Source: Pseudogemmobacter bohemicus
GTDB taxonomy: Bacteria; Pseudomonadota; Alphaproteobacteria; Rhodobacterales; Rhodobacteraceae
Reading direction: 5' to 3'
DNA length: 64,000 nucleotides
Assembly: GCF_003290025.1 (NCBI RefSeq)
Contig: NZ_QNHG01000001.1
Location: forward strand, 725,964-789,963
Under the pieces are notes generated by a model that was not told the DNA's origin, ran no database searches, and saw only the letters and a list, made by a program, of their open reading frames with translations. Both the position numbers and the translations under genes were made by a program. Shown here in pieces: positions 53,587 through 62,073 of this stretch. Numbering within the stretch: the first letter of the stretch is position 1; each line of letters starts with the position of its first letter.

Positions 53587-54224
53587 GTCGCGTCCTTGTC
53601 ATAGATGCCGAGGTGTTCGACCATCGTGAAACGGCCAGTCGGGGAATAGTTGGAGGGATCGTCCCGAGAAAAGATCAGCGGTTCGGTCTGCATCATCGTC
53701 TTGAGAGCGTTATGGAGCAGCACCGTGTGGGTCTCGTCGCTGGCTCCGGCCCCAAACCGCTTCACGGCCAAGGGGAGCGCCCGCTTCACCACTGTGGACG
53801 CCTTCACGGCCTTATTCTGCGCAAGCAGGGCGTCAAGGATGCAGCCCGGATACGAATTGTACCGATCAAGGGGATCGACAGCGCGGCCGTAATCAAGCGG
53901 CTGCATCGTGTCGCCTGTCTCTGGCTTCCACAGGTAGGCATGAAACTTGATCGTTCCGGCCCGACCGTCAAAGGCATAGATCAGCGCATGATCCAGCCCG
54001 TGGGTGTCAGGGTGTTCTTGGCAGTATCGCCACATGCTGCCCAAGGCATCGTGAAACTCTTCGGTGGAGTACCAAAGCCGCCCGTCGAGCAGGTTAGATT
54101 GCGGCATATTTTCAATCGCGGATGGGCCATACCATTGTATGCCGCCCATCAATCGAAAGTGCGCGGCGGAATGGTCGAGCGTAACCCGGAACTGGTGTTC
54201 TTCAATTTTGACGCCGCTTGCCAT
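53571..54224 (-). CDS. Hypothetical protein (217 residues)
   Basis: ATG 54224 has AGGGGA eight bases upstream; a GTG start at 54263 would add 13 residues. The protein contains HFRLMGGIQWYGPSAIENMP, LIYAFDGRAGTIKFHAYLWK and FSRDDPSNYSPTGRFTMVEH. It has no membrane segments and no recognised domain. It heads a two-gene unit with the 53272 gene and is divergent from the gene at 54374. Confidence 0.68.
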   Translation of the reverse strand: MASGVKIEEHQFRVTLDHSAAHFRLMGGIQWYGPSAIENMPQSNLLDGRLWYSTEEFHDALGSMWRYCQEHPDTHGLDHALIYAFDGRAGTIKFHAYLWKPETGDTMQPLDYGRAVDPLDRYNSYPGCILDALLAQNKAVKASTVVKRALPLAVKRFGAGASDETHTVLLHNALKTMMQTEPLIFSRDDPSNYSPTGRFTMVEHLGIYDKDATWLSK

Positions 54225-54373
54225 ATTCAATTCCCCTGATTGCGACGATGTTAATTGACCCACCCATATCGTTCAAACGGTAATTTCGACATATCCTGGT
54301 GATTAAGATTGTGGGAGATTGTGCAAATGTCGACTTTGCGTATAATCGGGTGAATTACGATTGCGAGGGCGAT

Positions 54374-54766
54374 ATGAACGATCAGGACGAGGAGCGGATT
54401 ATTGCTGGCCTGACGCTTCGGGCTAAAGGCGGTGACGTTGACGCCGCCAAGCTGCTGTTTGTCGAAAAGGGCAAACGTATCCGACCTATCAGGTTTCAGG
54501 AGTGCCAGACACTCGACGAACTCAAGAATGAGTTTGAAAGCTATATGGGCATGGAGAATGTGACCCATGCTGAATCCGATCACGCGACCAAAGCGTTTGA
54601 TCGGCTTTTCAAGTTGATCACCGCTCGGGACACATCTCGCAAGCAGGCCGAGGCGGCATTGATCAATACTTCCGGCCTGTTGCTCGTTCCGATGGCTGAT
54701 CCGCTCAATTGGGAGGTCATGGCCGAGAAATCTCAGGCCGCGCTCAAGGAGCACGCTCGGACGTAG
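54374..54766 (+). CDS. Hypothetical helical protein (130 residues)
   Basis: ATG 54374 has GAGGG four bases upstream; the frame upstream to 54299 is less likely. The product is charged and helical (MNDQDEERIIAGLTLRAKGG, ELKNEFESYMGMENVTHAES, AFDRLFKLITARDTSRKQAE). It carries no known motif. It is divergent from the 53571 gene and is the last gene before the non-coding end, so it could be a regulator or an origin-binding partner. Confidence 0.65.
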   Translation: MNDQDEERIIAGLTLRAKGGDVDAAKLLFVEKGKRIRPIRFQECQTLDELKNEFESYMGMENVTHAESDHATKAFDRLFKLITARDTSRKQAEAALINTSGLLLVPMADPLNWEVMAEKSQAALKEHART

Positions 54767-54971
54767 CGCGAAGCGTTAATGGCATCCACAGTGTGGATGG
54801 CGCAAAGATCAGGGGGCTTCGGCCTCCTTTTTCATGGCAGATCGGGCTTAACGAGAAAATGGTTCATGGGCAAGATGGCGCGGAATTGAGGTAGTGTTGC
54901 GCAACGCATAACGAATAAAGCCGTATCACGAAGATAACGAATAAGTGCCCAGATGCCCTATGTGCCGACCC

Positions 54972-55184
54972 TGTTAGAGATTCCATAATGTCAAAATCTA
55001 ACACAGAACCCATTGATTTTAATGATCGAATTAGTGGTTTTTCGATTTGTTAGACTTTGTTCGGAACCCTATTTTATTTTTTCACCACCTCTATTTTTCC
55101 TATATTTAATAATTCCAATCTAACAATCTTACAGAATTGATTATATTGAGATATTTTCGATAGGATTATTATGGGATTGTTAGA
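54972..55184. promoter_or_regulatory. Candidate replication origin with five alternating 7-mers
   Basis: TGTTAGA lies at 54972, 55048 and 55178, and its complement TCTAACA at 54997 and 55119, so the orientation alternates strictly. Most copies share the wider context GATTGTTAGA. The AT-rich setting, beside a primase-helicase element end, fits a replication origin with protein-binding iterons. Function is inferred. Confidence 0.55.
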
Positions 55185-55833
55185 AAGGTGCAAGAGGGCT
55201 GGTTTCAAGGCTGGTTTTGCTGTTAGCCCTATGCGGGTCCGACCTGACTTCCCTGTATCGCTCAAGGCCCGATCAGCCGCACGGCCCGCATGTGGGCGCT
55301 GAGGGGGTGGGCGTGATGCGATGCGCGGGGGCATGCTTGATCGTCGTCGGCGTGGGAGAGGTGCGGTGCTGCCGTGCGTCTCGATGCAGGGCGAGGGACG
55401 CGCGTTCGCGCGTGAGGGCCGTGCGCTGTGTGTCGTGCATCGTCGTCGCGCTGTGACGCGGATTTGCGCGCGTGTCGTGGGGCGTCGCATGTCGTGCGTC
55501 ATGCGAACGTCAACGCCGCTGCAATCCAGGTATCACGTCATATCTGATTCTGGCGGTCGGCTGTCTGCTTGACTGTCCGCTGTGCCGAATCCGATTGTTT
55601 CGACCTTTGGTGGTGCGGGGCGCTCGGTGGTCGTGTATGATCGAGGCAGGCTGATGCGACCCGAGGCCCCCCCTAGGTAGGTGGGGGCGGGGGCAGGCCC
55701 TCCCCGGATACTCGACTTACATATGCGGCGGTTTTTCGTCCGGGTTTTCTGCTGGTTCAGGATTTTCGTAGACAGAACAGCGTCTTACGGGGTGTCTGAC
55801 CGGGCCGTGCCGCCACCTGTGGCCGCTCCCGAA

Positions 55834-55852
55834 TGTCTGCTATATGTCTGAC
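55834..55852. repeat. 19-bp repeat near right end (possible integrase arm site)
   Basis: TGTCTGCTATATGTCTGAC, identical to 45956-45974, lies 69 bases inside the right attachment site. Confidence 0.6.
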
Positions 55853-55869
55853 TGACCTTGAAATGATAC

Positions 55870-55891
55870 GGGGTGGCGTTTCCGCCACCCC
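55870..55891 (-). terminator. Hairpin downstream of tRNA-Asn
   Basis: A perfect nine-base stem, GGGGTGGCG with CGCCACCCC, and a TTTC loop. It lies 30 bases past the 3' end of the minus-strand tRNA-Asn and may end its transcript, although there is no T-run. It belongs to the element and would replace the original chromosomal terminator. Confidence 0.5.
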
Positions 55892-55920
55892 TGTAACTCT
55901 TTGAAATCTTTTAGGATTTC

Positions 55921-55995
55921 TGGCTCCGGCGGTAGGGATCGAACCTACGACCAATTGATTAACAGTCAACTGCTCTACCGCTGAGCTACGCCGGA
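55921..55995 (-). tRNA. tRNA-Asn (anticodon GTT), integration target
   Basis: A 75-base cloverleaf on the minus strand. Acceptor TCCGGCG pairs with CGCCGGA, the D arm has GCTCAGCGGTAGAGC, the anticodon loop CTGTTAA gives GTT at 55963-55961, the T loop is TTCGATC and CCA is encoded. Its 3' 48 bases (55921-55968) are the right attachment site, so the element restores the gene on insertion. Confidence 0.97.
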
Positions 55996-56075
55996 ACACG
56001 GGGCGGTGTATAGCCAGAGGATATCGGGGCGGCAAGAGGCAAAACCGGCAAAAGGGGGGAAATTGTTACCTGGCT

Positions 56076-56984
56076 TCATCGCGCCGTTACCAGGGGGGTG
56101 GGGCCGGGCCATTGCGTGGTTCGCACCATGTCGCGGCTGGTCAGATCTGCGATATGGGCCAGAAGATTGCGTCTTGCGGCGGGCCAGAGGGCTTCATTCG
56201 TATCGGCATAGACGATGGGCAGCAGGTCGTCGGGGCTCATCCCGGGGGCGGTCAGCGCGGCGAGGATTTTCGCCTCACGCTGACGGCGGTGGTTGATCAG
56301 GGCGTCGATTCTGGCGGTGGAATCGGTGATCACCGCGCCATGAGCGGGGATGAGGCAGGTCCAGGCCTCATCCCGCAGCCGATAGAGCGAATCCATATAG
56401 GCCCCCATATCGCCATCGGGCAGGGAAACGAGGCTCGGGGCCCAGGCCATGACCTGATCGCCGCAGAAAAGCGCACCGCGCCAGGCGAAGCTCAGATGTT
56501 CGGCGCTGTGGCCGGGCGTGTACAGCGCGCGAAACTCTTCCTGGCCAACCTGGAAGACCTCGCCATCCCGGCGGCGGATATCCGGGGCGAAGGCGCGGTC
56601 GAGCCCTTCGCCTCCCGTGAAACCCGCTTCCGCCAGCGCCTGCATCGCCTCTGAGCGACCCGATCCGGCGGGGCCAAAGCCGATGACCGGGGCGCCGGTG
56701 GCCGCAGCCAGCGCCGGCACCAGGGCCGAGTGATCAAGATGGGGATGGGTCACGAGGATCGCCTCGATTCGCTCGCCCGGGGCGAGGGCGGCGAGAACAG
56801 CCTCCAGATGCGCGGGCAAAGCCGGGCCGGGGTCGATCACGGTGACAGCGCCCTGACCCACCAGCCAGGTCGTGGTGCCCGGGCCGGTGAGTGGCCCGGG
56901 ATTATCGGCCAGAACCCGGCGCAGCGGCAGCGAGGTCAGGTGTTCCGGCAGCTCAGGCTCCGGCTTTTCTTCCGGGACGGACAT
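56076..56984 (-). CDS. Metallo-beta-lactamase fold hydrolase (LACTB2-like)
   Basis: A 302-residue hydrolase with metal-binding HPHLDHSALVP (H-x-H-x-D-H), the following His in YTPGHSAEHLSF, FCGDQVM and the late PAHGAVI. The C-terminal winged-helix-like tail (RQREAKILAALTAPGMSPDD) is typical of the LACTB2/glyoxalase-II-like group. The substrate is unknown. ATG 56984 has AGAGG six bases upstream and is divergent from the histidine kinase gene. Confidence 0.88.
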   Translation of the reverse strand: MSVPEEKPEPELPEHLTSLPLRRVLADNPGPLTGPGTTTWLVGQGAVTVIDPGPALPAHLEAVLAALAPGERIEAILVTHPHLDHSALVPALAAATGAPVIGFGPAGSGRSEAMQALAEAGFTGGEGLDRAFAPDIRRRDGEVFQVGQEEFRALYTPGHSAEHLSFAWRGALFCGDQVMAWAPSLVSLPDGDMGAYMDSLYRLRDEAWTCLIPAHGAVITDSTARIDALINHRRQREAKILAALTAPGMSPDDLLPIVYADTNEALWPAARRNLLAHIADLTSRDMVRTTQWPGPTPLVTAR

Positions 56985-57000
56985 GTCTAGCCTCTTTCGC

Positions 57001-58323
57001 ATGATCACATTGAAACATCTGCTTCCGCGCGGGATCTATGGCAGGGCCGCCCTGATCCTGGTGCTGCCCATCGTCATCATTCAGCTTGTGGTGTCCATGG
57101 CTTTCATCCAGCGCCATTATGAGGGGGTGACGCGGCAGATGACCGGCGGTGTGGCGCTGGATCTGGCCTTTCTGTTGCGCGAATTCGAGGCCGGAACCAC
57201 GCCGGAGGCGGCGCTGGCGCGGGCTGAGGCGGTGGGTGGGCCGCTGCAGATCACCGTGAGTTTTCCGCCGGGGCCTCAGGCGCCGGTCAGCGATACGGTC
57301 TCGATGCTGGATTTCTCGGGGCGGGCGATTGTCGAGACGCTGCATGCCGATATCCCGGCGATGCGCGCCGCCGATGCCTCGGGCGATGACCGGATCGTGC
57401 GCACAAGGATCACGACCGCATTCGGGGATATCCAGGCCGATATCGCGCGGCGGCGGATGTCGGCGACCAATCCGCATCAGCTTTTGGTGCTGATGGTGCT
57501 GACCTCGGTGCTGATGACGGTGATCGCGTTCTTCTTCCTGCGCCGGCAGCTCAGGCCGATCGCGAAACTCGCCGAGGCGGCCGAGGCATTCGGACGGGGG
57601 GAGCGGGTCGCCTACCGGCCGCGTGGCGCGCTTGAGGTGCGGGCGGCGGGTCGCGCTTTTCTGGAAATGCGCGACCGGATCGAGCGGCAGATCGAACAGC
57701 GGATGCTGATGCTGTCGGGGGTCAGCCATGATCTGCGCACGCCGCTGACCCGGATGCGGCTGGCGCTGTCACTGATGCCTGAGGATGAGGACAGCCGCGA
57801 TCTCCAGGCCGATGTGATCCAGATGGAGCGGCTGGTCGATGAGTTCCTCGCTTTCGTGCGCGGCGATGCGACCGAGGGCGAAGAGGACTGCGACCCTGCG
57901 GAAATCGCGGCCGAGGTGATCCAGGCGGCAAGGCGCGGTGGCGGCGCCGTGGCGGATCTTGTGGTGACCGGATCGCGCCGGCGGGCGAAGCTGCGCGTCC
58001 AGGGGGTGCATCGTGCGCTGGAAAACCTGGTGGCCAACGCGTTGCGCCATGGATCGCAGGCCCGGGTCAGTGTGAATTTCGCCCCGCAAAACCTTGTTTT
58101 CGCGGTGGAAGACAATGGGCCGGGAATCCCCGAGGCCGAGCGCGAGAAAGCGGTGCAGCCCTTTACCCGGCTGGGGAGCGAGCGCGACCCGAACCGGGGG
58201 GGCGGTGTGGGGCTCGGCCTGTCGATCACCGCCGATATTGCTGCAAGCCATGGCGGCGCGCTCTGGCTGGGGACCAGCCGGGAGCTGGGCGGGCTGCGTG
58301 CCGAGATGCGGCTCCGGCGCTGA
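57001..58323 (+). CDS. EnvZ-like sensor histidine kinase
   Basis: A 440-residue membrane kinase. A first membrane span (AALILVLPIVIIQLVVSMAF) precedes a periplasmic sensor of about 130 residues and a second span (LLVLMVLTSVLMTVIAFFFL). HAMP follows, then the H-box LSGVSHDLRTPLTRMRLALS with the phospho-accepting His, the N-box LENLVANALRHG and the ATP lid motifs DNGPGIPE and GVGLGLSI. It resembles EnvZ, but no response regulator lies beside it. An alternative ATG at 56983 overlaps the start of the divergent hydrolase. Confidence 0.88.
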   Translation: MITLKHLLPRGIYGRAALILVLPIVIIQLVVSMAFIQRHYEGVTRQMTGGVALDLAFLLREFEAGTTPEAALARAEAVGGPLQITVSFPPGPQAPVSDTVSMLDFSGRAIVETLHADIPAMRAADASGDDRIVRTRITTAFGDIQADIARRRMSATNPHQLLVLMVLTSVLMTVIAFFFLRRQLRPIAKLAEAAEAFGRGERVAYRPRGALEVRAAGRAFLEMRDRIERQIEQRMLMLSGVSHDLRTPLTRMRLALSLMPEDEDSRDLQADVIQMERLVDEFLAFVRGDATEGEEDCDPAEIAAEVIQAARRGGGAVADLVVTGSRRRAKLRVQGVHRALENLVANALRHGSQARVSVNFAPQNLVFAVEDNGPGIPEAEREKAVQPFTRLGSERDPNRGGGVGLGLSITADIAASHGGALWLGTSRELGGLRAEMRLRR

Positions 58324-58445
58324 GCGGGCAGGCTCCGGCGGGGGGAAACTGGGCGGCCTCCCTTGCAGCCCCTCTTTCGCATGACTAAGATTCCGGAAAC
58401 TTTCCGGCAGTAACACAGATTTCGAACCGAAGAGGCAGGCCCCCG

Positions 58446-59078
58446 ATGCGCGATCCCGTTGAGCACTATATGAACACGCTGGTCCCCATGGTCGTCGAAC
58501 AGACGAGCCGGGGCGAGCGCGCCTATGACATCTATTCGCGCATGCTGAAGGAGCGGATCATCTTCCTCTCCGGCCCGGTGCATGACGGCATGTCCTCGCT
58601 GATCTGCGCGCAGCTTCTGTTCCTTGAGGCGGAGAACCCGACCAAGGAAATCTCGATGTATATCAACAGCCCCGGCGGCGTGGTGACCTCGGGTCTCTCG
58701 ATCTATGACACGATGCAATATATTCGCCCCAAGGTCTCGACGCTGGTGATCGGTCAGGCGGCCTCGATGGGGTCCCTGCTGTTGCAGGCGGGTGAAAAGG
58801 GCATGCGTTTCAGCCTGCCGAATTCCTCGGTGATGGTGCACCAGCCTTCGGGCGGCTACCAGGGCCAGGCGACCGATATCCTGATTCACGCCCGCAACAC
58901 CGAGCGGCTGAAACGGCGCCTGAACGAGATCTATGTCAAACATACCGGCAATGACCTCGCCACCGTCGAGGCTGCGCTGGAGCGCGACAACTTTATGACC
59001 GCCGAAGAGGCCAAGGCCTGGGGGCTGATCGACGAGATCGTCTCCGAGCGTGGCAAGGCCGACGATCTGAGCAAGTGA
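58446..59078 (+). CDS. clpP: ATP-dependent Clp protease proteolytic subunit ClpP
   Basis: Serine protease that forms the degradation chamber of ClpXP and ClpAP. The 210 residues show the catalytic triad Ser107 (GQAASMGS), His132 (VMVHQPSGG) and Asp181 (ERDNFM), with [11 protein letters not shown]. The length is normal. A purine-rich AGAGGCAGG stretch precedes ATG 58446. clpX follows after a 185-base gap that contains a hairpin. Confidence 0.97.
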   Translation: MRDPVEHYMNTLVPMVVEQTSRGERAYDIYSRMLKERIIFLSGPVHDGMSSLICAQLLFLEAENPTKEISMYINSPGGVVTSGLSIYDTMQYIRPKVSTLVIGQAASMGSLLLQAGEKGMRFSLPNSSVMVHQPSGGYQGQATDILIHARNTERLKRRLNEIYVKHTGNDLATVEAALERDNFMTAEEAKAWGLIDEIVSERGKADDLSK

Positions 59079-59098
59079 GAATCGGGCACTGTCCGTGG

Positions 59099-59123
59099 CA
59101 CGGCAGGGTCATGCCCTGCCGTG
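59099..59123 (+). terminator. Hairpin between clpP and clpX
   Basis: A perfect 10-base stem, CACGGCAGGG with CCCTGCCGTG, and a five-base loop, without a T-run. It may be a partial terminator that separates clpP and clpX levels. Confidence 0.5.
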
Positions 59124-59263
59124 ACCGCAGAATGACAGTGTTGTGAAGATTGGCCCCGGCGCGGGCAATCCTCGGGCGATTTGGCGTTGTGGAGGTTTCG
59201 GACCTGTCCTAGACTTCCGGGGAAATGGCCGTGATCATTCGCGGCGACTGCAAAGGGTTACGC

Positions 59264-60529
59264 ATGGCCACCAATTCGGGCGACAGCAAGAACACGCTTT
59301 ACTGCTCGTTCTGCGGCAAAAGCCAGCATGAGGTCCGCAAGCTGATCGCCGGGCCCACCGTGTTCATCTGCGATGAATGCGTCGAGCTTTGCATGGATAT
59401 CATCCGCGAAGAGACCAAGACTTCGGGGCTGAAAACGGGCGAGGGCGTGCCGACGCCGCGCGAGATCTGTAAGGTTCTGGACGATTATGTCGTCGGCCAG
59501 GCCCATGCGAAACGCGTGCTCTCGGTCGCGGTCCACAACCATTACAAGCGGCTGAATCACTCGTCGAAACAGGATATCGAACTCTCGAAATCCAACATCC
59601 TGCTGATCGGCCCGACCGGCACCGGCAAGACGTTGCTGGCGCAGACGCTGGCACGGATTCTGGATGTGCCGTTTACGATGGCGGATGCGACCACGCTGAC
59701 CGAGGCCGGCTATGTTGGTGAGGATGTCGAGAATATCATCCTGAAACTGTTGCAGGCGTCGGAATACAATGTCGAGCGCGCGCAGCGCGGCATCGTCTAT
59801 ATCGACGAGGTCGATAAAATTACGCGTAAATCGGATAATCCCTCGATCACCCGCGACGTCTCGGGCGAGGGGGTGCAGCAGGCGCTCCTGAAGATCATGG
59901 AGGGCACCGTGGCTTCGGTGCCGCCGCAGGGCGGACGCAAGCATCCGCAGCAGGAATTCCTGCAGGTGGATACGACCAATATTCTCTTCATCTGCGGCGG
60001 CGCTTTCGCCGGGCTGGACCGGATCATTGCGCAGCGCGGCAAAGGCTCGGGCATTGGTTTTGGGGCTGCGGTGAAAGGGCCGGATGAGCGGGGCGTCGGG
60101 GAGCTTTTCAAAGAGCTGGAGCCGGAAGACCTGCTGAAATTCGGTCTGATCCCGGAATTTGTCGGCCGTCTGCCGGTGGTGGCGACGCTGGAAGATCTGG
60201 ACGAGTCGGCGCTGATCACCATTCTGACCGAGCCGAAAAACGCGCTGGTGAAACAGTATCAGCGCCTGTTCGAGATCGAGAATGTGAAGCTGACCTTCAC
60301 CACCGAGGCGCTTTCGGCGATTGCGCAGCGGGCGATCAAGCGCAAGACCGGTGCGCGTGGTCTGCGTTCGATCATGGAGGATATCCTGCTTGATACCATG
60401 TTCGAGCTTCCTGGCATGGAAGGCGTGCAGGAGGTTGTGGTAAATGAGGAGGTCGTGGGCGGCAAGGCGGTGCCTTTGCTGGTCCATACCGAGGCGCCCA
60501 GCAAGAAGAAACAGGCCGCCAGCGCCTGA
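59264..60529 (+). CDS. clpX: ATP-dependent Clp protease ATPase subunit ClpX
   Basis: Hexameric unfoldase that feeds ClpP. The 421 residues start with the zinc-binding domain (CSFCGKSQ, then [10 protein letters not shown]), followed by the AAA+ module with Walker [16 protein letters not shown], Walker [11 protein letters not shown], the pore loop GYVGEDVE and the IGF-like ClpP loop region ([11 protein letters not shown]). ATG 59264 gives the normal N-terminus; a 13-residue longer form from 59225 is unlikely. Confidence 0.97.
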   Translation: MATNSGDSKNTLYCSFCGKSQHEVRKLIAGPTVFICDECVELCMDIIREETKTSGLKTGEGVPTPREICKVLDDYVVGQAHAKRVLSVAVHNHYKRLNHSSKQDIELSKSNILLIGPTGTGKTLLAQTLARILDVPFTMADATTLTEAGYVGEDVENIILKLLQASEYNVERAQRGIVYIDEVDKITRKSDNPSITRDVSGEGVQQALLKIMEGTVASVPPQGGRKHPQQEFLQVDTTNILFICGGAFAGLDRIIAQRGKGSGIGFGAAVKGPDERGVGELFKELEPEDLLKFGLIPEFVGRLPVVATLEDLDESALITILTEPKNALVKQYQRLFEIENVKLTFTTEALSAIAQRAIKRKTGARGLRSIMEDILLDTMFELPGMEGVQEVVVNEEVVGGKAVPLLVHTEAPSKKKQAASA

Positions 60530-60548
60530 GGCACTGGTCGGTGATTTT

Positions 60549-60581
60549 AAAGGGGCGTGCCGGGGACGGCGCGCCCTTTTT
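60549..60581 (+). terminator. Terminator after clpX
   Basis: AAAGGGGCGTGCC pairs with GGCGCGCCCTTTT (one bulge, one G-T pair) around a GGGGAC loop and ends in five T residues. Confidence 0.75.
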
Positions 60582-60744
60582 CTATGCTGCGGCTGTCGCA
60601 GCTGCGGAAGCCTCCGGCGGGGATATTTAAAGACAGATGAAAGGCGGAACAGTGCAGCTGAGGGGGAGGACGGCGCGCTGGCTCTGGACCTTTGGCTTTG
60701 GCTGGGTCATATGGGGAAGCGAAGATATGCCCGGAGAAACAGGT

Positions 60745-61122
60745 ATGAAGAAGTTCCTGCTCAGCTTTCTGACCTGGTGGAACAGCGAGACGCTGAACAC
60801 GCGGTTCTTTACCTGGAGAAACGGGGTGAAGGTGGGCGAAGACGATCAGGGTAACGTGTTCTACCAGTCGAAAGACGGCAAGAAACGCTGGGTCATCTTC
60901 AACGGTGAGATGGAGGCGAGCCGGGTTTCGCCCGACTGGCATGGCTGGCTGCATCACACCTGGGAAAAGCCGCCGACCGAGGCGCCGCTGGCCCATAAAT
61001 CCTGGGAGAAGCCGCATCACGAGAATCTCTCTGGCTCGGATCTGGCCTATGCGCCGCCCGGCTCGATCCGGCGGGGCGTGCCGGCAGAGCGCAAGGATTA
61101 CGAGGCATGGGCGCCCGAATGA
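60745..61122 (+). CDS. NDUFA12 family NADH:ubiquinone oxidoreductase subunit
   Basis: A 125-residue accessory subunit of respiratory complex I, the bacterial counterpart of mitochondrial NDUFA12 (B17.2). It is recognised by [40 protein letters not shown] and [10 protein letters not shown]. It is expected at the membrane-facing peripheral arm. ATG 60745 follows GGAGA and removes an unlikely 36-residue extension. It precedes mlaD, as in many alphaproteobacteria. Confidence 0.93.
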   Translation: MKKFLLSFLTWWNSETLNTRFFTWRNGVKVGEDDQGNVFYQSKDGKKRWVIFNGEMEASRVSPDWHGWLHHTWEKPPTEAPLAHKSWEKPHHENLSGSDLAYAPPGSIRRGVPAERKDYEAWAPE

Positions 61123-61162
61123 GCGGCTTCGGAATGAGCGGCGCTGAAACGAGGTCTGCGGC

Positions 61163-61654
61163 ATGAGTCATTCTGTTGCCGAAGTGCTGACCGGCGCGGC
61201 TGTGCTGGTCGTAGGGATCGGTTTCGCCGTCTGGGCCGCCGACAGCGCCGGGCGCGGGTTCGGCACGACGAAGACCTATCCGCTGACGGCCTCCTTCCGC
61301 GCGGTCGACGGGATCCAGGTCGGATCGGATGTGCGGCTTGCCGGGCTGAAGGTCGGCACCATCACCAAGCTTGAGCTGAACCCGACCACCTTCTTTGCAG
61401 ATGCCACCATCGCGATGCAGGAGGGAATCCAGCTGCCCAGCGATTCCGCTATCCTGATCTCGCAGGACGGTCTTCTTGGCGGCAATTATGTCGAGATTCA
61501 GCCCGGTGGCATGGATGATGTGCTGGGGCCGGGCGATGAGATCGAGGATACCCAGGGCTCGGTCTCGCTGATCTCTCTGCTGATGAAATTCGTGGGCGGC
61601 TCGTCTTCGGACAGTTCTTCTGCGGGCGCCGCCGCTCCGGTGGATGGCGGCTGA
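61163..61654 (+). CDS. mlaD: MlaD-type lipid transport protein
   Basis: A 163-residue MCE-domain protein of the outer-membrane lipid asymmetry system. One N-terminal span (VLTGAAVLVVGIGFAVWAA) anchors it in the inner membrane. The MCE domain shows LTASFRAVDGIQVGSDVRLA and GLKVGTITKLEL, and LISQDGLLGGNYVEIQPGG is a typical end. The last 20 residues are Ser/Ala-rich. The remaining mla genes are not adjacent. The stop overlaps the next start. Confidence 0.9.
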   Translation: MSHSVAEVLTGAAVLVVGIGFAVWAADSAGRGFGTTKTYPLTASFRAVDGIQVGSDVRLAGLKVGTITKLELNPTTFFADATIAMQEGIQLPSDSAILISQDGLLGGNYVEIQPGGMDDVLGPGDEIEDTQGSVSLISLLMKFVGGSSSDSSSAGAAAPVDGG

Positions 61655-62073
61655 TGCTGCGGCCGGCGCTGATCGCGGTCTCGCTTTGCCTTTCCGGCGC
61701 AGCCGGGGCCCAGGGATTTTCCGAGGGTGAGGGGGCCGAGATCCGCTGGCTCGATACGCTGACCGGGCGCAGCGGCGATCTGGAACTGTCGCGCGGCCAG
61801 GCGGCGACCAATGGCCGGCTGACCATCCAGCTGAACCAGTGCCGCTATCCAAGTGACAACCCGGCTGCAGAGGCCGAGGCGCATCTGACCATTCTCGATT
61901 CCAGTCGTCAGGACCCGGTTTTCTCGGGCTGGATGCTGGCGTCGAGCCCGGCGCTTTCGGCGATGGATCACCCTCGTTACGATGTCTGGGTGCTGCGCTG
62001 CATCGTGCCGGGTTACAAGCCGCCGGAAACCGTCGATACGCCGGAAGAAACCGAAAGCGGCGAGGCCGAATAG
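61654..62073 (+). CDS. DUF2155 domain exported protein
   Basis: A 139-residue periplasmic protein with a signal peptide (MLRPALIAVSLCLSGAAGAQ). The DUF2155 domain shows IRWLDTLTGRSGDLELSRGQ, QLNQCRYPSDNPAAEAEAHL, FSGWMLASSPALSAMDHPRY and VLRCIVPG, with two conserved cysteines. The tail is acidic. ATG 61654 overlaps the mlaD stop. Its last 61 bases overlap the convergent aat gene. Confidence 0.9.
   Translation: MLRPALIAVSLCLSGAAGAQGFSEGEGAEIRWLDTLTGRSGDLELSRGQAATNGRLTIQLNQCRYPSDNPAAEAEAHLTILDSSRQDPVFSGWMLASSPALSAMDHPRYDVWVLRCIVPGYKPPETVDTPEETESGEAE

Larger units (their letters stand above)
54767..55920. other. 1.15 kb non-coding end of the element
   Basis: No credible gene. From about 54950 to 55190 the DNA is AT-rich and holds five TGTTAGA sites. 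From about 55230 to 55560 it changes sharply to GC-rich, rich in CGTG and GTCG words; short frames there have unnatural Arg/Cys composition. From 55690 on it leads into the 19-bp repeat, a hairpin and the tRNA. Confidence 0.7.
45766..55968. mobile_element. Integrative element in tRNA-Asn (10.2 kb)
   Basis: Bounded by perfect 48-base direct repeats, one inside the intact tRNA-Asn gene. Contents in order: integrase, hypothetical, AlpA-type regulator, hypothetical, primase-polymerase/helicase, then three minus-strand genes (one exported), one plus-strand gene and a 1.15 kb non-coding end with iteron-like sites. Base composition is visibly lower in GC than the core. No capsid, tail, terminase, relaxase or type IV secretion gene was recognised. 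This suggests a phage satellite or replication-competent genomic island. Confidence 0.88.

Noticed and set aside
55217-55654. Short frames in the CGTG-rich end of the element
   Set aside because: Unnatural Cys/Arg/Val composition and overlapping frames on both strands; treated as non-coding.
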